The notes under the pieces: model-generated
Databases searched by the model: none
Told to the model about the DNA's origin: nothing
The model's input: only the letters and a program-made list of their open reading frames with translations
Position numbers and translations under genes: made by a program
Assembly (NCBI RefSeq): GCF_000767615.3
Contig: NZ_CP009553.3
Span: 4,774,001-4,838,000 of the forward strand
Direction of reading: 5' to 3'
From: Pandoraea pnomenusa
Lineage (GTDB): Bacteria; Pseudomonadota; Gammaproteobacteria; Burkholderiales; Burkholderiaceae
DNA: 64,000 nt
Shown here: in pieces, positions 47,671 through 55,947 of the stretch
Position numbering within the stretch: the first letter of the stretch is position 1
Layout: each line of letters begins with the position of its first letter

Positions 47671-48449
47671 CGCGCATGCTTTCCTCGAACGACACAACGA
47701 CGCCCCAGGCATCCGTTGGGCTCGCCATGCACGAGCACGACGTGATGCTTCGTGCGAAGGGCCTGCGCAAGGCGTTCGTGCTGCACGCCCAGGGCGGCGC
47801 GACCATTCCGGCGCTCGACGGCGTGGACCTTGCCGTGAGGCGTGGCGAATGCGTCGCGCTCGTCGGCCCCTCGGGCGCGGGCAAGAGCACGCTGCTGCGC
47901 TGCCTCTATGGCAACTATCTCGTCGGCGAGGGCCGCATCGAGATTCGACATGACGACGGCAGTGCGCAGCGCTGGGTGGACCTGAGCACGGCGAACGCGC
48001 GCGAGGTGCTCTCGGTGCGCCGCACCACGCTCGGCTACGTCAGCCAGTTCCTGCGCGTGATTCCGCGCGTGAGCGCGCTCGACATCGTGGCCGAGCCGCT
48101 GCGCCGCCTCGGCTGCGACGACCGCGACGCCGCGCAGCGCGCATGTCATCTGCTCGATCGCCTGAACATTCCCGAGCGTCTCTGGTCGCTCGCTCCGGCC
48201 ACGTTCTCCGGCGGCGAGCAGCAGCGCATCAACATCGCGCGCGGTCTCATCGCCGCCCCCCCCGTGCTGCTACTCGACGAACCCACGGCATCGCTCGACG
48301 CGTCCAACCGCGCCGTGGTCGCGCAACTGATCGTCGAAGCGCGCGCGGCCGGCAGCGCGATCGTCGGCATTTTTCACGACGAGGCAACCCGCGACGAAGT
48401 GGCCACGCGCACGCTGGCCATGCGTCCCGTGCTGCGTCCCGCTCATTGA
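47667..48449 (+). CDS. phnL: C-P lyase ATP-binding subunit PhnL
   Basis: A 260-residue ABC-type ATPase of the LolD-like kind needed with PhnGHI for the first step. Walker A is GPSGAGKST at about 67-75, the signature [16 protein letters not shown], Walker [14 protein letters not shown] and switch [11 protein letters not shown]. The N terminus is about 25 residues longer than usual; an internal ATG at 47727 ([13 protein letters not shown]) could be the true start. The annotated ATG overlaps the phnK stop. Confidence 0.93.
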   Translation: MTRMLSSNDTTTPQASVGLAMHEHDVMLRAKGLRKAFVLHAQGGATIPALDGVDLAVRRGECVALVGPSGAGKSTLLRCLYGNYLVGEGRIEIRHDDGSAQRWVDLSTANAREVLSVRRTTLGYVSQFLRVIPRVSALDIVAEPLRRLGCDDRDAAQRACHLLDRLNIPERLWSLAPATFSGGEQQRINIARGLIAAPPVLLLDEPTASLDASNRAVVAQLIVEARAAGSAIVGIFHDEATRDEVATRTLAMRPVLRPAH

Positions 48450-48465
48450 TTTCCGGAGTTTGTTC

Positions 48466-49602
48466 ATGCTCATCAAGAACGCCCGCATCGTCACACCGGA
48501 GACCACCTTCATCGGTGTGGTCGAGGTGCGCGAGGGTCGCATTCACGGCGTGGAGGAAGGCACCACGCAGGTGCCCGGCGCCGTCGACTGGGAGGGCGAT
48601 CATCTGCTACCCGGACTGGTCGAGCTGCACACCGACAATCTGGAGAAGCATCTCGCGCCGCGCCCCGGGGTGATCTGGAACACGCACGCCGCGTTTGCCA
48701 TTCACGACGCGCAGGTTGCGGCGGCCGGCATTACGACCGTGTTCGACTCGCTCGTGCTCGGCGAGCGCGACGCTTTCGGTCTACGCAGCCGCAAGGTGCA
48801 GAACGCGTGCGGCCAGGCACTGCTCGACACGGCCGCGGCCGGTCTGTTTCGTGCCGAGCACTTCCTGCATCTGCGCTGCGAAGTCGCCACGCACGACGCC
48901 GCCGACGCGTTCGCCGAAATGTGCGAGCACCCGCTGCTGCGCCTGGTCTCGGTGATGGATCACACACCGGGGCAGCGCCAGTGGCACGACCCGGCGATGT
49001 ACCGGCAGTACCACGAGCGCAACGGCAAGGTGTCGGACGAACACTGGCGGGCCATGCTCGCGGAACTCATCGCGCAGCAGGAGGCGTTCGCGCAGCCGCA
49101 CCGCCGTCGGATCGTGGAGATGAGCCGTGCGCGCGGGCTGCCGCTGGCGAGCCACGACGACACGTCGCTCGACCACGTGGCCGAAGCGGTGCGCGACGGC
49201 GTGGCGCTCTCGGAATTCCCGACGACGCTGGCCGCCGCGCGCGGCGCGCACGCCCACGCGATCGGTGTGATCATGGGCGCACCGAACATCGTGCGCGGCG
49301 GTTCGCACTCGGGCAACGTAGCGGCGGCCGATCTCGCGCGCGAGGACGTGCTCGACATACTGTCGTCGGACTATGTCCCGTCGAGCCTGCTGCAAGCGGC
49401 CTTCCAGTTGCACACCGACATCGGCTGGACGTTGTCGAAGGCAATGCGCACGGTGTCGTGGAATCCCGCGCGCTCAGCGGGCCTGGCCGATCGCGGCGGC
49501 ATCGTGCCCGGCCTGCGCGCGGACATGGTGCGCGTGGCCGTGCGTCCCGGCATGCCGCCGGTGCCGCGCGCGACGTATCTCATGGGGCAACGTATCGCAT
49601 GA
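48466..49602 (+). CDS. phnM: Ribose 1-phosphonate 5-triphosphate diphosphatase
   Basis: A 378-residue amidohydrolase-fold enzyme that removes pyrophosphate from the triphosphate intermediate before PhnJ acts. Metal-site motifs are LVELHTDNLEKH, HFLHLRCEVA and VMDHTPGQRQW, with LPLASHDDTS and the C-terminal NPARSAGLADRGGIVPGLRA. The start ATG 48466 follows CCGGAG. The protein has the normal family length and C terminus even though the convergent PP2C-like gene overlaps its last 23 bases. It is the last gene of the phnG-M operon. Confidence 0.96.
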   Translation: MLIKNARIVTPETTFIGVVEVREGRIHGVEEGTTQVPGAVDWEGDHLLPGLVELHTDNLEKHLAPRPGVIWNTHAAFAIHDAQVAAAGITTVFDSLVLGERDAFGLRSRKVQNACGQALLDTAAAGLFRAEHFLHLRCEVATHDAADAFAEMCEHPLLRLVSVMDHTPGQRQWHDPAMYRQYHERNGKVSDEHWRAMLAELIAQQEAFAQPHRRRIVEMSRARGLPLASHDDTSLDHVAEAVRDGVALSEFPTTLAAARGAHAHAIGVIMGAPNIVRGGSHSGNVAAADLAREDVLDILSSDYVPSSLLQAAFQLHTDIGWTLSKAMRTVSWNPARSAGLADRGGIVPGLRADMVRVAVRPGMPPVPRATYLMGQRIA

Positions 49603-50317
49603 GGCTCACGTCTGTCGGAGAGGTGTCGCGCACGTAGTCCTTCAAGATATAGTTGGCGCAATCCGTGTCCAGTTCAACGCCAGCGTGCGGTGCGATGATG
49701 GCGTGGCTTGCGTCATCGTCTCGGCTTTGTTCGGCCGACGCAACGTTTGCCCAATATCCATCAGTCGCCACGATCCATTGCGCATCCCCTTCGATCTTGA
49801 GCCGCGACATTTCCGGAGATTCGAATCCGCGCCGTGCGCGGAGCGTTCTGGTGACGATATGCCGAGACACTGGGCGTTGGTCGCCATAGCGAAAAACGCC
49901 ACTTTCAGAATATGTATGCGGTCGCGATACCCAAAGGACCCTCCCTGACGCGAGCTGCAGCCCGACACGGCAGTCGCCACAGGTCAGCGTTGTGGCGTTG
50001 CCTTCACCGTCCAAAAGCAGAGCCGCATAGCATGCGCGTTCATGAAGGTAGCGCCTGACATCCAACCCGCCATGGGCTTCGCGCATCGCCGACACAACAT
50101 CGTCCGCTGACGGTGCCTCTTGCGACAGCAAGCCGGCAATGCTCGTCAGCCAGGCGCCATTGAACTCAACGCCCAATGCGCCGTGGTCCGTCGCGTCCAT
50201 CACGACGACCAACATATACTCGCTCGAGCGAAACATCCCGCACGCGTCACGATTTTCCATTTTGGACATGCCTCGTCGGCTGCACCAACGCATACCCAGC
50301 GTGCACGGCGAGTTCAT
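49580..50317 (-). CDS. PP2C-like serine/threonine phosphatase, third gene of a HTH-nucleotidyltransferase cassette
   Basis: A 245-residue protein with a compact PP2C (PPM) fold signature. Residues in the canonical metal positions are D24 (MENRDACG), D41 (VVVMDATDHG, replacing the usual DG), D186 (WIVATDGYW) and D236 (TSPTDVSLMRY). GDCR at 114-117 matches the GDSR motif. It is shorter than typical PP2C and lacks flap insertions. The ATG overlaps the stop of the nucleotidyltransferase gene by 4 bases. The 3' end overlaps phnM by 23 bases in opposite orientation. Function is unknown; dephosphorylation of a host, phage or cassette protein is possible. The four acidic ligands suggest activity. Confidence 0.75.
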   Translation of the reverse strand: MNSPCTLGMRWCSRRGMSKMENRDACGMFRSSEYMLVVVMDATDHGALGVEFNGAWLTSIAGLLSQEAPSADDVVSAMREAHGGLDVRRYLHERACYAALLLDGEGNATTLTCGDCRVGLQLASGRVLWVSRPHTYSESGVFRYGDQRPVSRHIVTRTLRARRGFESPEMSRLKIEGDAQWIVATDGYWANVASAEQSRDDDASHAIIAPHAGVELDTDCANYILKDYVRDTSPTDVSLMRYVAP

Positions 50318-51021
50318 GTCAGGCCGTTCAAGGAAATAATGCGTGCGACTCTCCCGGCGATCTCGCGCTCGCGACCATCATCTCCATTGGCGGCCGCTGC
50401 GATCGCGTATTCGAAGTCCCGGTGTCCCGTCAGTGCTCGCAACTGGGTCGAGACATAGACTCTCAAATCGGTTGGCGCAGCGAGAAGTTCGTCAAGGAGT
50501 TCCGCTCGCCCATCAATCAGCGTCAGGATGTCCTCGATATCCTGGCTCATCAGTGGGTCTCCCTTGCCTCGGGATAGGTACGCTTCGATCTTCGTGGCCA
50601 CGAAGTATGCTGGTGCCACGAGCTTGATGCTCAATCCGTTCGGCAACGCCAGCGTTGACGAAGTTCGATGTGCGCTTGCATACCATTGATTCGAGAATCC
50701 CAGAATATCTGGATCGTCCGGCATGAAATCCACACGCAGATCGTCAAGAAACATTGCGCAAATCGGCCCGTCCTCGTCCATCCGCTCCCGAAATCCCGCC
50801 CCCCTCAAGCGATCCACCATCGCGTGCCAACCCGCGGTGCTGATGACGTGAACGATCAGATCCACATCGTCGGTATGACGCACCTGCTGTTTAGTGAAGT
50901 CGTCTGTCAGAAGCAATGCCGTTGTGCATCCTCCGACGAAAGCAACCTCATCGCATATCGGCTGCCCCATTGCGGATGCGACTGCGCTGATCATGCCGAG
51001 ATGATCTTCGTAAGTAGCCAT
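50314..51021 (-). CDS. AbiEii/MNT-like nucleotidyltransferase, putative toxin
   Basis: A 235-residue DNA-polymerase-beta-type nucleotidyltransferase. I choose ATG 51021 because GAGG lies 6 bases upstream; a GTG at 51027 would overlap the previous stop. Counting from that GTG, the motifs are VGGCTT (31-36), the DxD pair D54/D56 in HTDDVDLIV, a third acid D100 in LRVDFMP, and the helical part KIEAYLSRGKGDPLMSQDIE with EDI at 165-167. These match toxin-like transferases of the AbiEii group, which modify tRNA or other targets. It is the middle gene of the cassette, coupled to both neighbours. Confidence 0.8.
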   Translation of the reverse strand: MATYEDHLGMISAVASAMGQPICDEVAFVGGCTTALLLTDDFTKQQVRHTDDVDLIVHVISTAGWHAMVDRLRGAGFRERMDEDGPICAMFLDDLRVDFMPDDPDILGFSNQWYASAHRTSSTLALPNGLSIKLVAPAYFVATKIEAYLSRGKGDPLMSQDIEDILTLIDGRAELLDELLAAPTDLRVYVSTQLRALTGHRDFEYAIAAAANGDDGREREIAGRVARIISLNGLT

Positions 51022-51023
51022 GC

Positions 51024-51683
51024 TCACCCTCGTAACAGAGCTTCCAGTTTCGATGCGGCCAATTTCTTTTCCCGCGGTTGTCCGATTCGAATGGAATCGA
51101 CCAACGCCAACATGGCATAGAGATCGGCGTCGACGCGAACCGCTCTTGGAACGGTCCGGAAAAGCGGCTCGACGGCCAGCCCGGAAGTATCGCCCTTTGG
51201 GTCAGGCCATACCGGGACGAAATCCGTGCCGGCACGCAACGCGCCGCCGAAAATAGGCGCCGTCAATCCGGTGGCGATCCCCCGGGTCATCTCGCCCATG
51301 GAAGCGGGGAAAACGTACCGGATACCGAACGTAATGAACTCACAGAGTGCTTTCGTGTTGACGACCGGATGACCGGCTTCCACGGAGAGTTTCGCAAGCC
51401 CTGATCGGTAGCACCGCTGAAGAATGTTGCTAATCTCTGATTTGCTGATACCGGTCGCCACTGCCAGCGAGCGAACACTGTACTGTTCATGCAGGGAGAT
51501 TGCATGAGCACGAGACCGGGAAACACTCCCGGACTTCTCGTCGGACCAGTCATGCCGCTCGTCTTCGACATGCGCGCTGGAATCGAGCACGGGGTTCCCC
51601 GGGTCGCTCAGCTCGTCACCGCGAACCGAACGCCGGGATAGCGATACGAGCTTGAGAAGCAGAAATATGTCTTGACTTTTCAA
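51024..51683 (-). CDS. Winged-helix protein, putative antitoxin/autoregulator of the cassette
   Basis: A 219-residue protein. I place the start at TTG 51683 (MKSQDIFLLLKLVSLSRR) because GGAGG lies 6 bases before it; the GTG at 51707 falls in an operator-like palindrome. HTH: YSVRSLAVATGISKSEISNI followed by LQRCYRSGLAKL. A polar, acidic stretch of about 45 residues (about 18-65) separates the first helix from the HTH and looks like an insertion. The C-terminal part has ITFGIRYVFPASMGEMTRGI, then VPVWPDPKGD and DADLYAMLALVDSIR. I recall this family paired with nucleotidyltransferases. It probably represses the cassette and may neutralise the toxin. Confidence 0.75.
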   Translation of the reverse strand: MKSQDIFLLLKLVSLSRRSVRGDELSDPGNPVLDSSAHVEDERHDWSDEKSGSVSRSRAHAISLHEQYSVRSLAVATGISKSEISNILQRCYRSGLAKLSVEAGHPVVNTKALCEFITFGIRYVFPASMGEMTRGIATGLTAPIFGGALRAGTDFVPVWPDPKGDTSGLAVEPLFRTVPRAVRVDADLYAMLALVDSIRIGQPREKKLAASKLEALLRG

Positions 51684-51702
51684 GTTGGCCCTCCATGTTT
51701 CG

Positions 51703-51755
51703 TCCACTGTCCATGGACAGAGGACATGTTATTTTTTCACGCATCGAAATGTCAA
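51703..51755 (-). promoter_or_regulatory. Promoter and 22-bp palindromic operator of the HTH-NTase-PP2C cassette
   Basis: On the minus strand TTGACA (51755-51750) and TAACAT (51731-51726) are 18 bases apart, predicting a start site near 51718. The perfect 14-bp palindrome CTGTCCATGGACAG (51707-51720), extended by TCC/GGA to 51703-51724 with one mismatched pair, lies exactly there, followed by GGAGG and the TTG start. This is a textbook autorepression layout. Confidence 0.6.
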
Positions 51756-51812
51756 GTCCCAAGCCCGCGCACTGGCGTCGTGAATCCAATCGCGAACGGG
51801 AGTCCGCGCGAC

Positions 51813-51843
51813 AAAAAAATCAAAGGGCGCCGAAGCGCCCTTT
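51813..51843 (-). terminator. Intrinsic terminator of the phnCDE operon
   Basis: AAAGGGCGC-CGAA-GCGCCCTTT (51822-51843) forms a perfect 9-bp stem; on the minus strand it is followed by GATTTTTTTG. It lies 35 bases after the phnE stop and insulates the cassette from phnE. Confidence 0.85.
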
Positions 51844-51877
51844 GTTCCATTCCCTGGCCCGGCCGGGTGCCGCGATG

Positions 51878-52684
51878 TCAGATCACCATCTTTCGCACGC
51901 GCGCCGAGAACACGTCGATGCAGGTGACCACGACGATCATGATCAGCATCACGGCGCATGTCTGTGCGTACTGGAAGCTGCGGATCACTTCGTAGAGCAC
52001 CACGCCAATGCCGCCCGCACCCACCATGCCCACCACCGACGCCGAACGCACGTTCGACTCGAAGCGGTACAGCGTGTACGAGATCCACAGCGGCATGACC
52101 TGCGGCAGCACGCCGTACAGGATTTCGTCGATGGCCCGCGCACCGGTCGCGCGAACGCCCTCGACCGGACGCGGATCGATGGCCTCCACCGCCTCGGCGA
52201 AGAGCTTCGAGAGCGTACCCGTCGTGTGCACCCATAGCGCGAGCACGCCCGCGAATGGCCCCAGTCCCACGGCCACGATGAAGAGCATGGCAAACACCAT
52301 CTCGTTGATCGCGCGGCACGCATCCATCACCCGGCGCACCGGCTGATACACCCCCGCAGGCACCATGTTGGACGCGGAGAGCAGCCCCATCGGAATCGAG
52401 CACACCACCGCCAGCGCCGTGCCCCACACCGCGATGTGAATCGTCACGAGCATTTCGTGAACGTAGACGCGCCAGTCCTTGAAGTCCGGCGGGAAGAAAT
52501 CATGCGCGAACTGGCTCATGTTGCCGGAATCGCGAAACAGATCGAGTGGACGCATGTCCGCGCCCCCCCAGGACCACACCAGAATCAGAAAGAACGCCCC
52601 CCAGCCGATCAGGGACAACCACGAACGCTTGGGCGGCTCGCCCGGCAGACGGCCATTTGCAGTGAGGGGAACGCTGGTGTTCAT
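51878..52684 (-). CDS. phnE: Phosphonate ABC transporter permease
   Basis: A 268-residue inner-membrane subunit of the phosphonate importer. It has about five or six helices, from [17 protein letters not shown] to [20 protein letters not shown]. The EAA loop is [20 protein letters not shown]. The ATG at 52684 is taken as start; a GTG at 52696 is also in frame and neither has a clear ribosome site. It is separated from phnD by 207 bases, more than usual in such operons. Confidence 0.92.
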   Translation of the reverse strand: MNTSVPLTANGRLPGEPPKRSWLSLIGWGAFFLILVWSWGGADMRPLDLFRDSGNMSQFAHDFFPPDFKDWRVYVHEMLVTIHIAVWGTALAVVCSIPMGLLSASNMVPAGVYQPVRRVMDACRAINEMVFAMLFIVAVGLGPFAGVLALWVHTTGTLSKLFAEAVEAIDPRPVEGVRATGARAIDEILYGVLPQVMPLWISYTLYRFESNVRSASVVGMVGAGGIGVVLYEVIRSFQYAQTCAVMLIMIVVVTCIDVFSARVRKMVI

Positions 52685-52891
52685 GTCGAGTACCACAGGT
52701 CGTACCGGTCGCCGCGCCGTGCGACGCCACCGGCGAAATTTCGTTCGGCATCGACGCCGGCGGGCCGTACCACACGATCCACGGGCCCGCCGGCTTCGAT
52801 GGCAGGGCAGCAGGCGCCGCCCTGCGAGACAACGTCGAATTGCGTCTGCATCGATGCATTTGCGAGACGCATGCCGCTGACGTCGTATGAC
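52685..52891. other. Gap between phnE and phnD
   Basis: A 207-base non-coding stretch inside an otherwise compact operon. I see no hairpin with a T-run and no open frame with protein character. Confidence 0.4.
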
Positions 52892-53860
52892 TTACTTCGT
52901 CTTGGCGATTTGCTGATCGAGCGCAGCAAGCTTGCTGTCGATGTCGGCCAGTTGCGCCTTCTTCTTCGCCGCGTCCACGCTCGTATCGGCTTCGAGCTGC
53001 GTTCTCTGCTTGAAAAGCTCGAGCTGGCGGATCGGCAGGAGTTGGGCATCGGACGACGCGCGGAAACCGCCGTAGTTGTAGATGTTCTTGAGCACTTCCT
53101 TCTCGTGCGCATCCTTGCCGTAGGCGAGGAAGAAGTCACGAATCTTCTTCTTGGTCGCGTCCGGCAGGTCCTTGCGCCACAGCAGCGGGTCCGACGGGAT
53201 CAGCGGCGACTTCCAGATCACGTGCACCAGCTTGGCCTTCTCCGGCTGCGTGGCTTCGAGCTTGTTGAGCTCTTCGGTATTGTTCGTGGCCACGTCGACC
53301 TGATTGTTGATCACGGCCATGAGGTTCGCGCCATGGTTCGAGCTGCGTGCGGTCTTGAAGTACGTGCGCGGGTCGATGTTGTTCTTGGCGAACACGTAAT
53401 AACCCGGCACCAGCGTGCCCGACGTCGAGGTCGGATCGCCCAGGCCGAAGTTGATCTTCTTGCCGTTCCTGATCACGTCGTCGAGCGTCTTGTACGGGCT
53501 CGACGCGTTCGAGATCAGCAGCGAGTAGTAGCCTTCGGTGCCGTCGGCGTACTGGATCTTCGCGAAGACTTCGCCCTGCGAGCGGTCCACGGCCTCCATT
53601 GCGCCCTTGTTGCCCATCCATGCGAGCTGCACCTTGTTGAAGCGCATGCCTTCGATCACGCCGGCGTAGTCCGTCGCGAAGAACGGCGTCACCTTCAGAC
53701 CCGTTTGCTTCTCCATATCGTCGATCAGCGGCTGCCAGCGCTGGCGCAACGCCGCGCTGGAGTCCGTCGAGATAATGCCGAAGTTGATTTCCTGCGCGTG
53801 TGCCGCCGCTACCGAGGCGATCATGGCCGCGCCGGCCAGCAGGGTTTTCCACAGTTTCAT
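52892..53860 (-). CDS. phnD: Phosphonate ABC transporter substrate-binding protein
   Basis: A 322-residue periplasmic protein. The signal peptide is MKLWKTLLAGAAMIASVAAA with cleavage near AHA-Q. The mature part begins INFGIISTDSSAALRQRWQP, and LAWMGNKGAMEAVD and FGLGDPTSTSGTLVPGYYV are typical of PhnD ligand loops. A C-terminal coiled segment of about 35 residues (AAKKKAQLADIDSKLAALDQ) follows the binding domain. The start at ATG 53860 has CAGGAG upstream. Confidence 0.94.
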   Translation of the reverse strand: MKLWKTLLAGAAMIASVAAAHAQEINFGIISTDSSAALRQRWQPLIDDMEKQTGLKVTPFFATDYAGVIEGMRFNKVQLAWMGNKGAMEAVDRSQGEVFAKIQYADGTEGYYSLLISNASSPYKTLDDVIRNGKKINFGLGDPTSTSGTLVPGYYVFAKNNIDPRTYFKTARSSNHGANLMAVINNQVDVATNNTEELNKLEATQPEKAKLVHVIWKSPLIPSDPLLWRKDLPDATKKKIRDFFLAYGKDAHEKEVLKNIYNYGGFRASSDAQLLPIRQLELFKQRTQLEADTSVDAAKKKAQLADIDSKLAALDQQIAKTK

Positions 53861-53876
53861 GAGAGCAAGCTCCTGG

Positions 53877-54752
53877 TCAGTTCAGGCTTAGGGACATCGA
53901 AGTGAGAAAGGGCGCCTGCTCGTCGGCAGGCTCGGCGTGCGTGCCGACGCCCGTGCTTTCCGGGCTATCGGCGGATTCGTTGAGCAGCTCGCCCGCCTGC
54001 ACGCCGTAGAGGCGGCGCAGCAGGTCGGGCGTGAGTGCCGCGGACGGACCGTCGTACACCACGCGCCCCTGATGCAGCGCCACGGTGCGCACGCAATAGC
54101 GCATGGCCACATCCACCTGGTGCAGCGAGACGACGACCGTCAACTTGTGATCGCGGTTCATGCGCGCGAGCATGTCCATGACCTTGCGCGCGGACTCGGG
54201 GTCGAGCGAGGCGATCGGCTCGTCGGCAAGAATGACCTTCGCGCCCTGCACCAGCGTGCGCGCCAGCGCCGCACGTTGCTGCTGGCCGCCGGAGAGCGTG
54301 CTCGCCCGCTGAAATGCCAGATCGGCGATGCCCACTTCAGCCAGCGCCGCGATCGCCGCCTGACGCTCGGCCGACGTGAAACGGAACAGCAGGCTGCGCC
54401 ACAGCGGCACGCGGGCAAGCAGCCCGGTGAGCACGTTGGTGATCACCGGCAGACGCCCCACAAGGTTGAACTGCTGGAACACGAAGCCGATGTCGCGACG
54501 GATCTGGCGCACTTCGCGCACGATGCGGCCATCCCGCTGGATGGGGCGTCCCAGGACTTCGATACAGCCCGGCTGCGGGTCGGCAGCGACGAAGCCGGCA
54601 ATGTGACGCATCAGCGTCGACTTGCCCGAGCCCGAGGCGCCGATGAGGGCAATCATCTCGCCCGGCATGACTTTGAGCGCCACCTCGTCGAGCGCGCGTC
54701 GGCCGCTTCCGAAAGTCTTGGTCAGTCGCTCGATTCGAATCGCTTCGTCCAC
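53877..54752 (-). CDS. phnC: Phosphonate ABC transporter ATP-binding protein
   Basis: A 291-residue ABC ATPase. Walker A is GASGSGKST at residues 38-46, Q loop [20 protein letters not shown], signature [15 protein letters not shown], Walker [14 protein letters not shown] and switch [11 protein letters not shown]. The start is GTG 54752 with AGGTG upstream. About 30 extra C-terminal residues are acidic and poorly conserved. A Pho-box-like repeat lies about 145 bases upstream. It is the first gene of phnC-phnD-phnE. Confidence 0.94.
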   Translation of the reverse strand: MDEAIRIERLTKTFGSGRRALDEVALKVMPGEMIALIGASGSGKSTLMRHIAGFVAADPQPGCIEVLGRPIQRDGRIVREVRQIRRDIGFVFQQFNLVGRLPVITNVLTGLLARVPLWRSLLFRFTSAERQAAIAALAEVGIADLAFQRASTLSGGQQQRAALARTLVQGAKVILADEPIASLDPESARKVMDMLARMNRDHKLTVVVSLHQVDVAMRYCVRTVALHQGRVVYDGPSAALTPDLLRRLYGVQAGELLNESADSPESTGVGTHAEPADEQAPFLTSMSLSLN

Positions 54753-54853
54753 GGTTCACCTGTCATTCAGTTCGCCTGCCGGGCAGTGCGCCCCGTGTGG
54801 AATGCACGCCCCCCGAAGGGATGCATCCCCAGCGCCTCCGACTAGCTGTTTTG

Positions 54854-54868
54854 TGGCAATTTGTGCCA
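54854..54868. promoter_or_regulatory. TGGCA-N5-TGCCA dyad between Pho box and phnC
   Basis: A perfect 5-bp inverted repeat in an AT-rich setting about 100 bases upstream of phnC. It could be the site of the neighbouring DeoR regulator; this is inference. Confidence 0.3.
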
Positions 54869-54895
54869 AAAGTGAACGCAGTCTAAAAAGCGTCG

Positions 54896-54913
54896 ATGAC
54901 ACCACGGTGACAA
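54896..54913 (-). promoter_or_regulatory. Candidate Pho box for phnCDE
   Basis: On the minus strand the sequence reads TTGTCAC-CGTG-GTGTCAT, two TGTCA cores 11 bases apart, oriented toward phnC. This matches the two-repeat form of PhoB boxes. Confidence 0.5.
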
Positions 54914-55126
54914 TCGACCAGCTTTTTCGTGGACGTCGAAAACCCTTATCAGGTCAATGATTTGGGAGCGCTTGCAGGCGCATGGGAAGGGCTGCCTCAC
55001 GGGCGTCACAGTCGCGTCGGACGCACGGCTGCGCCGACATCCGGTGCGTCGAGGAGCGATTTTGTCTACACGTTCTTCCAGGCGACGAGCGATGCCGCGA
55101 CCGGGTCGCTCCACACGCTGCGCGCA

Positions 55127-55882
55127 TCAGGCGATCAGCAGCTCCGGGCCGCGGGCGCGCAATTGCGCGAGCATGCTCTTGTGAGGCGCGGCGTCGCTGA
55201 TGAGATAGCGCGCGGCCTCGAAGTGGCGAATCCGTACCGGCGTGACGCGCCCGAACTTCGTGTGATCCGCCACCACGGCGGCGACGTTCGCACATAGCAA
55301 CATGCGCGCACGCAATTCGGCCGCCGCACGATTGAAGTCGGTGATGCCGCCATCTTCGGTCACGCCGCCTACCCCGATGAAGGCGAAATCGGCGTGATAC
55401 TGCGCGATCTGGTTGATGGCGTCCCAGCCCTGCACGGCGTCTTCATTGTCCTGCAGCTCGCCGCCGAGCAGCGTCACGCGGTTGTCATGGTGACGCCCGA
55501 GGAGCCGGGCGATCTGCCAGTCGTTCGTGTAGACGCGCAGCCGATGCTTGGAGAGCAGCGCCTGCGCCACCGCGCGCGTGGTCGTGCCGTAATCGATGAT
55601 GACCGAGGCGCCGTCGGGCACCAGTTCCGCCGCACGCACGCCGATGGCCCGCTTGCCCACCGCATTGACGTTCTCGCGCAGTGTCCAGTCCGGCTCGCTG
55701 CGATCAGCGGCCAGCGCGCCACCGTGCGTCATGAGCAACAGCCCGCGGGCGGCCAGCGTATTGAGGTCGCGCCGCACGGTCTCTCGCGAGACACCCAACT
55801 CGCGCACGAGGTCGCTGATCGCGAGCGCTCCGGTCCTGGCAAGTTGTTCGAGCACGTATTGTTGGCGTTGTTCGGCAAGCAT
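55127..55882 (-). CDS. DeoR/GlpR-family transcriptional regulator
   Basis: A 251-residue repressor-type protein. The N-terminal HTH is MLAEQRQQYVLEQLARTGAL with LVRELGVSRETVRRDLNTLA, and the sugar-phosphate-binding domain shows IIDYGTTTRAVAQALLSKH and FIGVGGVTEDGGITDFN. Family members sense phosphorylated sugars or glycerol 3-phosphate. It lies 374 bases upstream of phnC on the same strand, and a link to phosphonate-derived sugar phosphates or glycerol phosphonate is possible but unproven. Confidence 0.9.
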   Translation of the reverse strand: MLAEQRQQYVLEQLARTGALAISDLVRELGVSRETVRRDLNTLAARGLLLMTHGGALAADRSEPDWTLRENVNAVGKRAIGVRAAELVPDGASVIIDYGTTTRAVAQALLSKHRLRVYTNDWQIARLLGRHHDNRVTLLGGELQDNEDAVQGWDAINQIAQYHADFAFIGVGGVTEDGGITDFNRAAAELRARMLLCANVAAVVADHTKFGRVTPVRIRHFEAARYLISDAAPHKSMLAQLRARGPELLIA

Positions 55883-55947
55883 GATCGGGCAATGTCGGTT
55901 GGACTACGAAATCTTGATGGCGTGACGGACGACGGGTCGGGACCCCG

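Larger units (their letters stand above)
54753..55126. other. Regulatory region upstream of phnC
   Basis: A 374-base non-coding region between the DeoR gene and phnC, both on the minus strand. It holds the Pho-box-like site at 54896-54913 and a TGGCA/TGCCA dyad at 54854-54868 in an AT-rich patch. Nothing else is recognisable. Confidence 0.6.

Noticed and set aside
51684..51707. GTG at 51707 as start of the winged-helix gene
   Set aside because: It lies in the palindrome at the predicted transcript start, and the TTG at 51683 has a perfectly spaced GGAGG.
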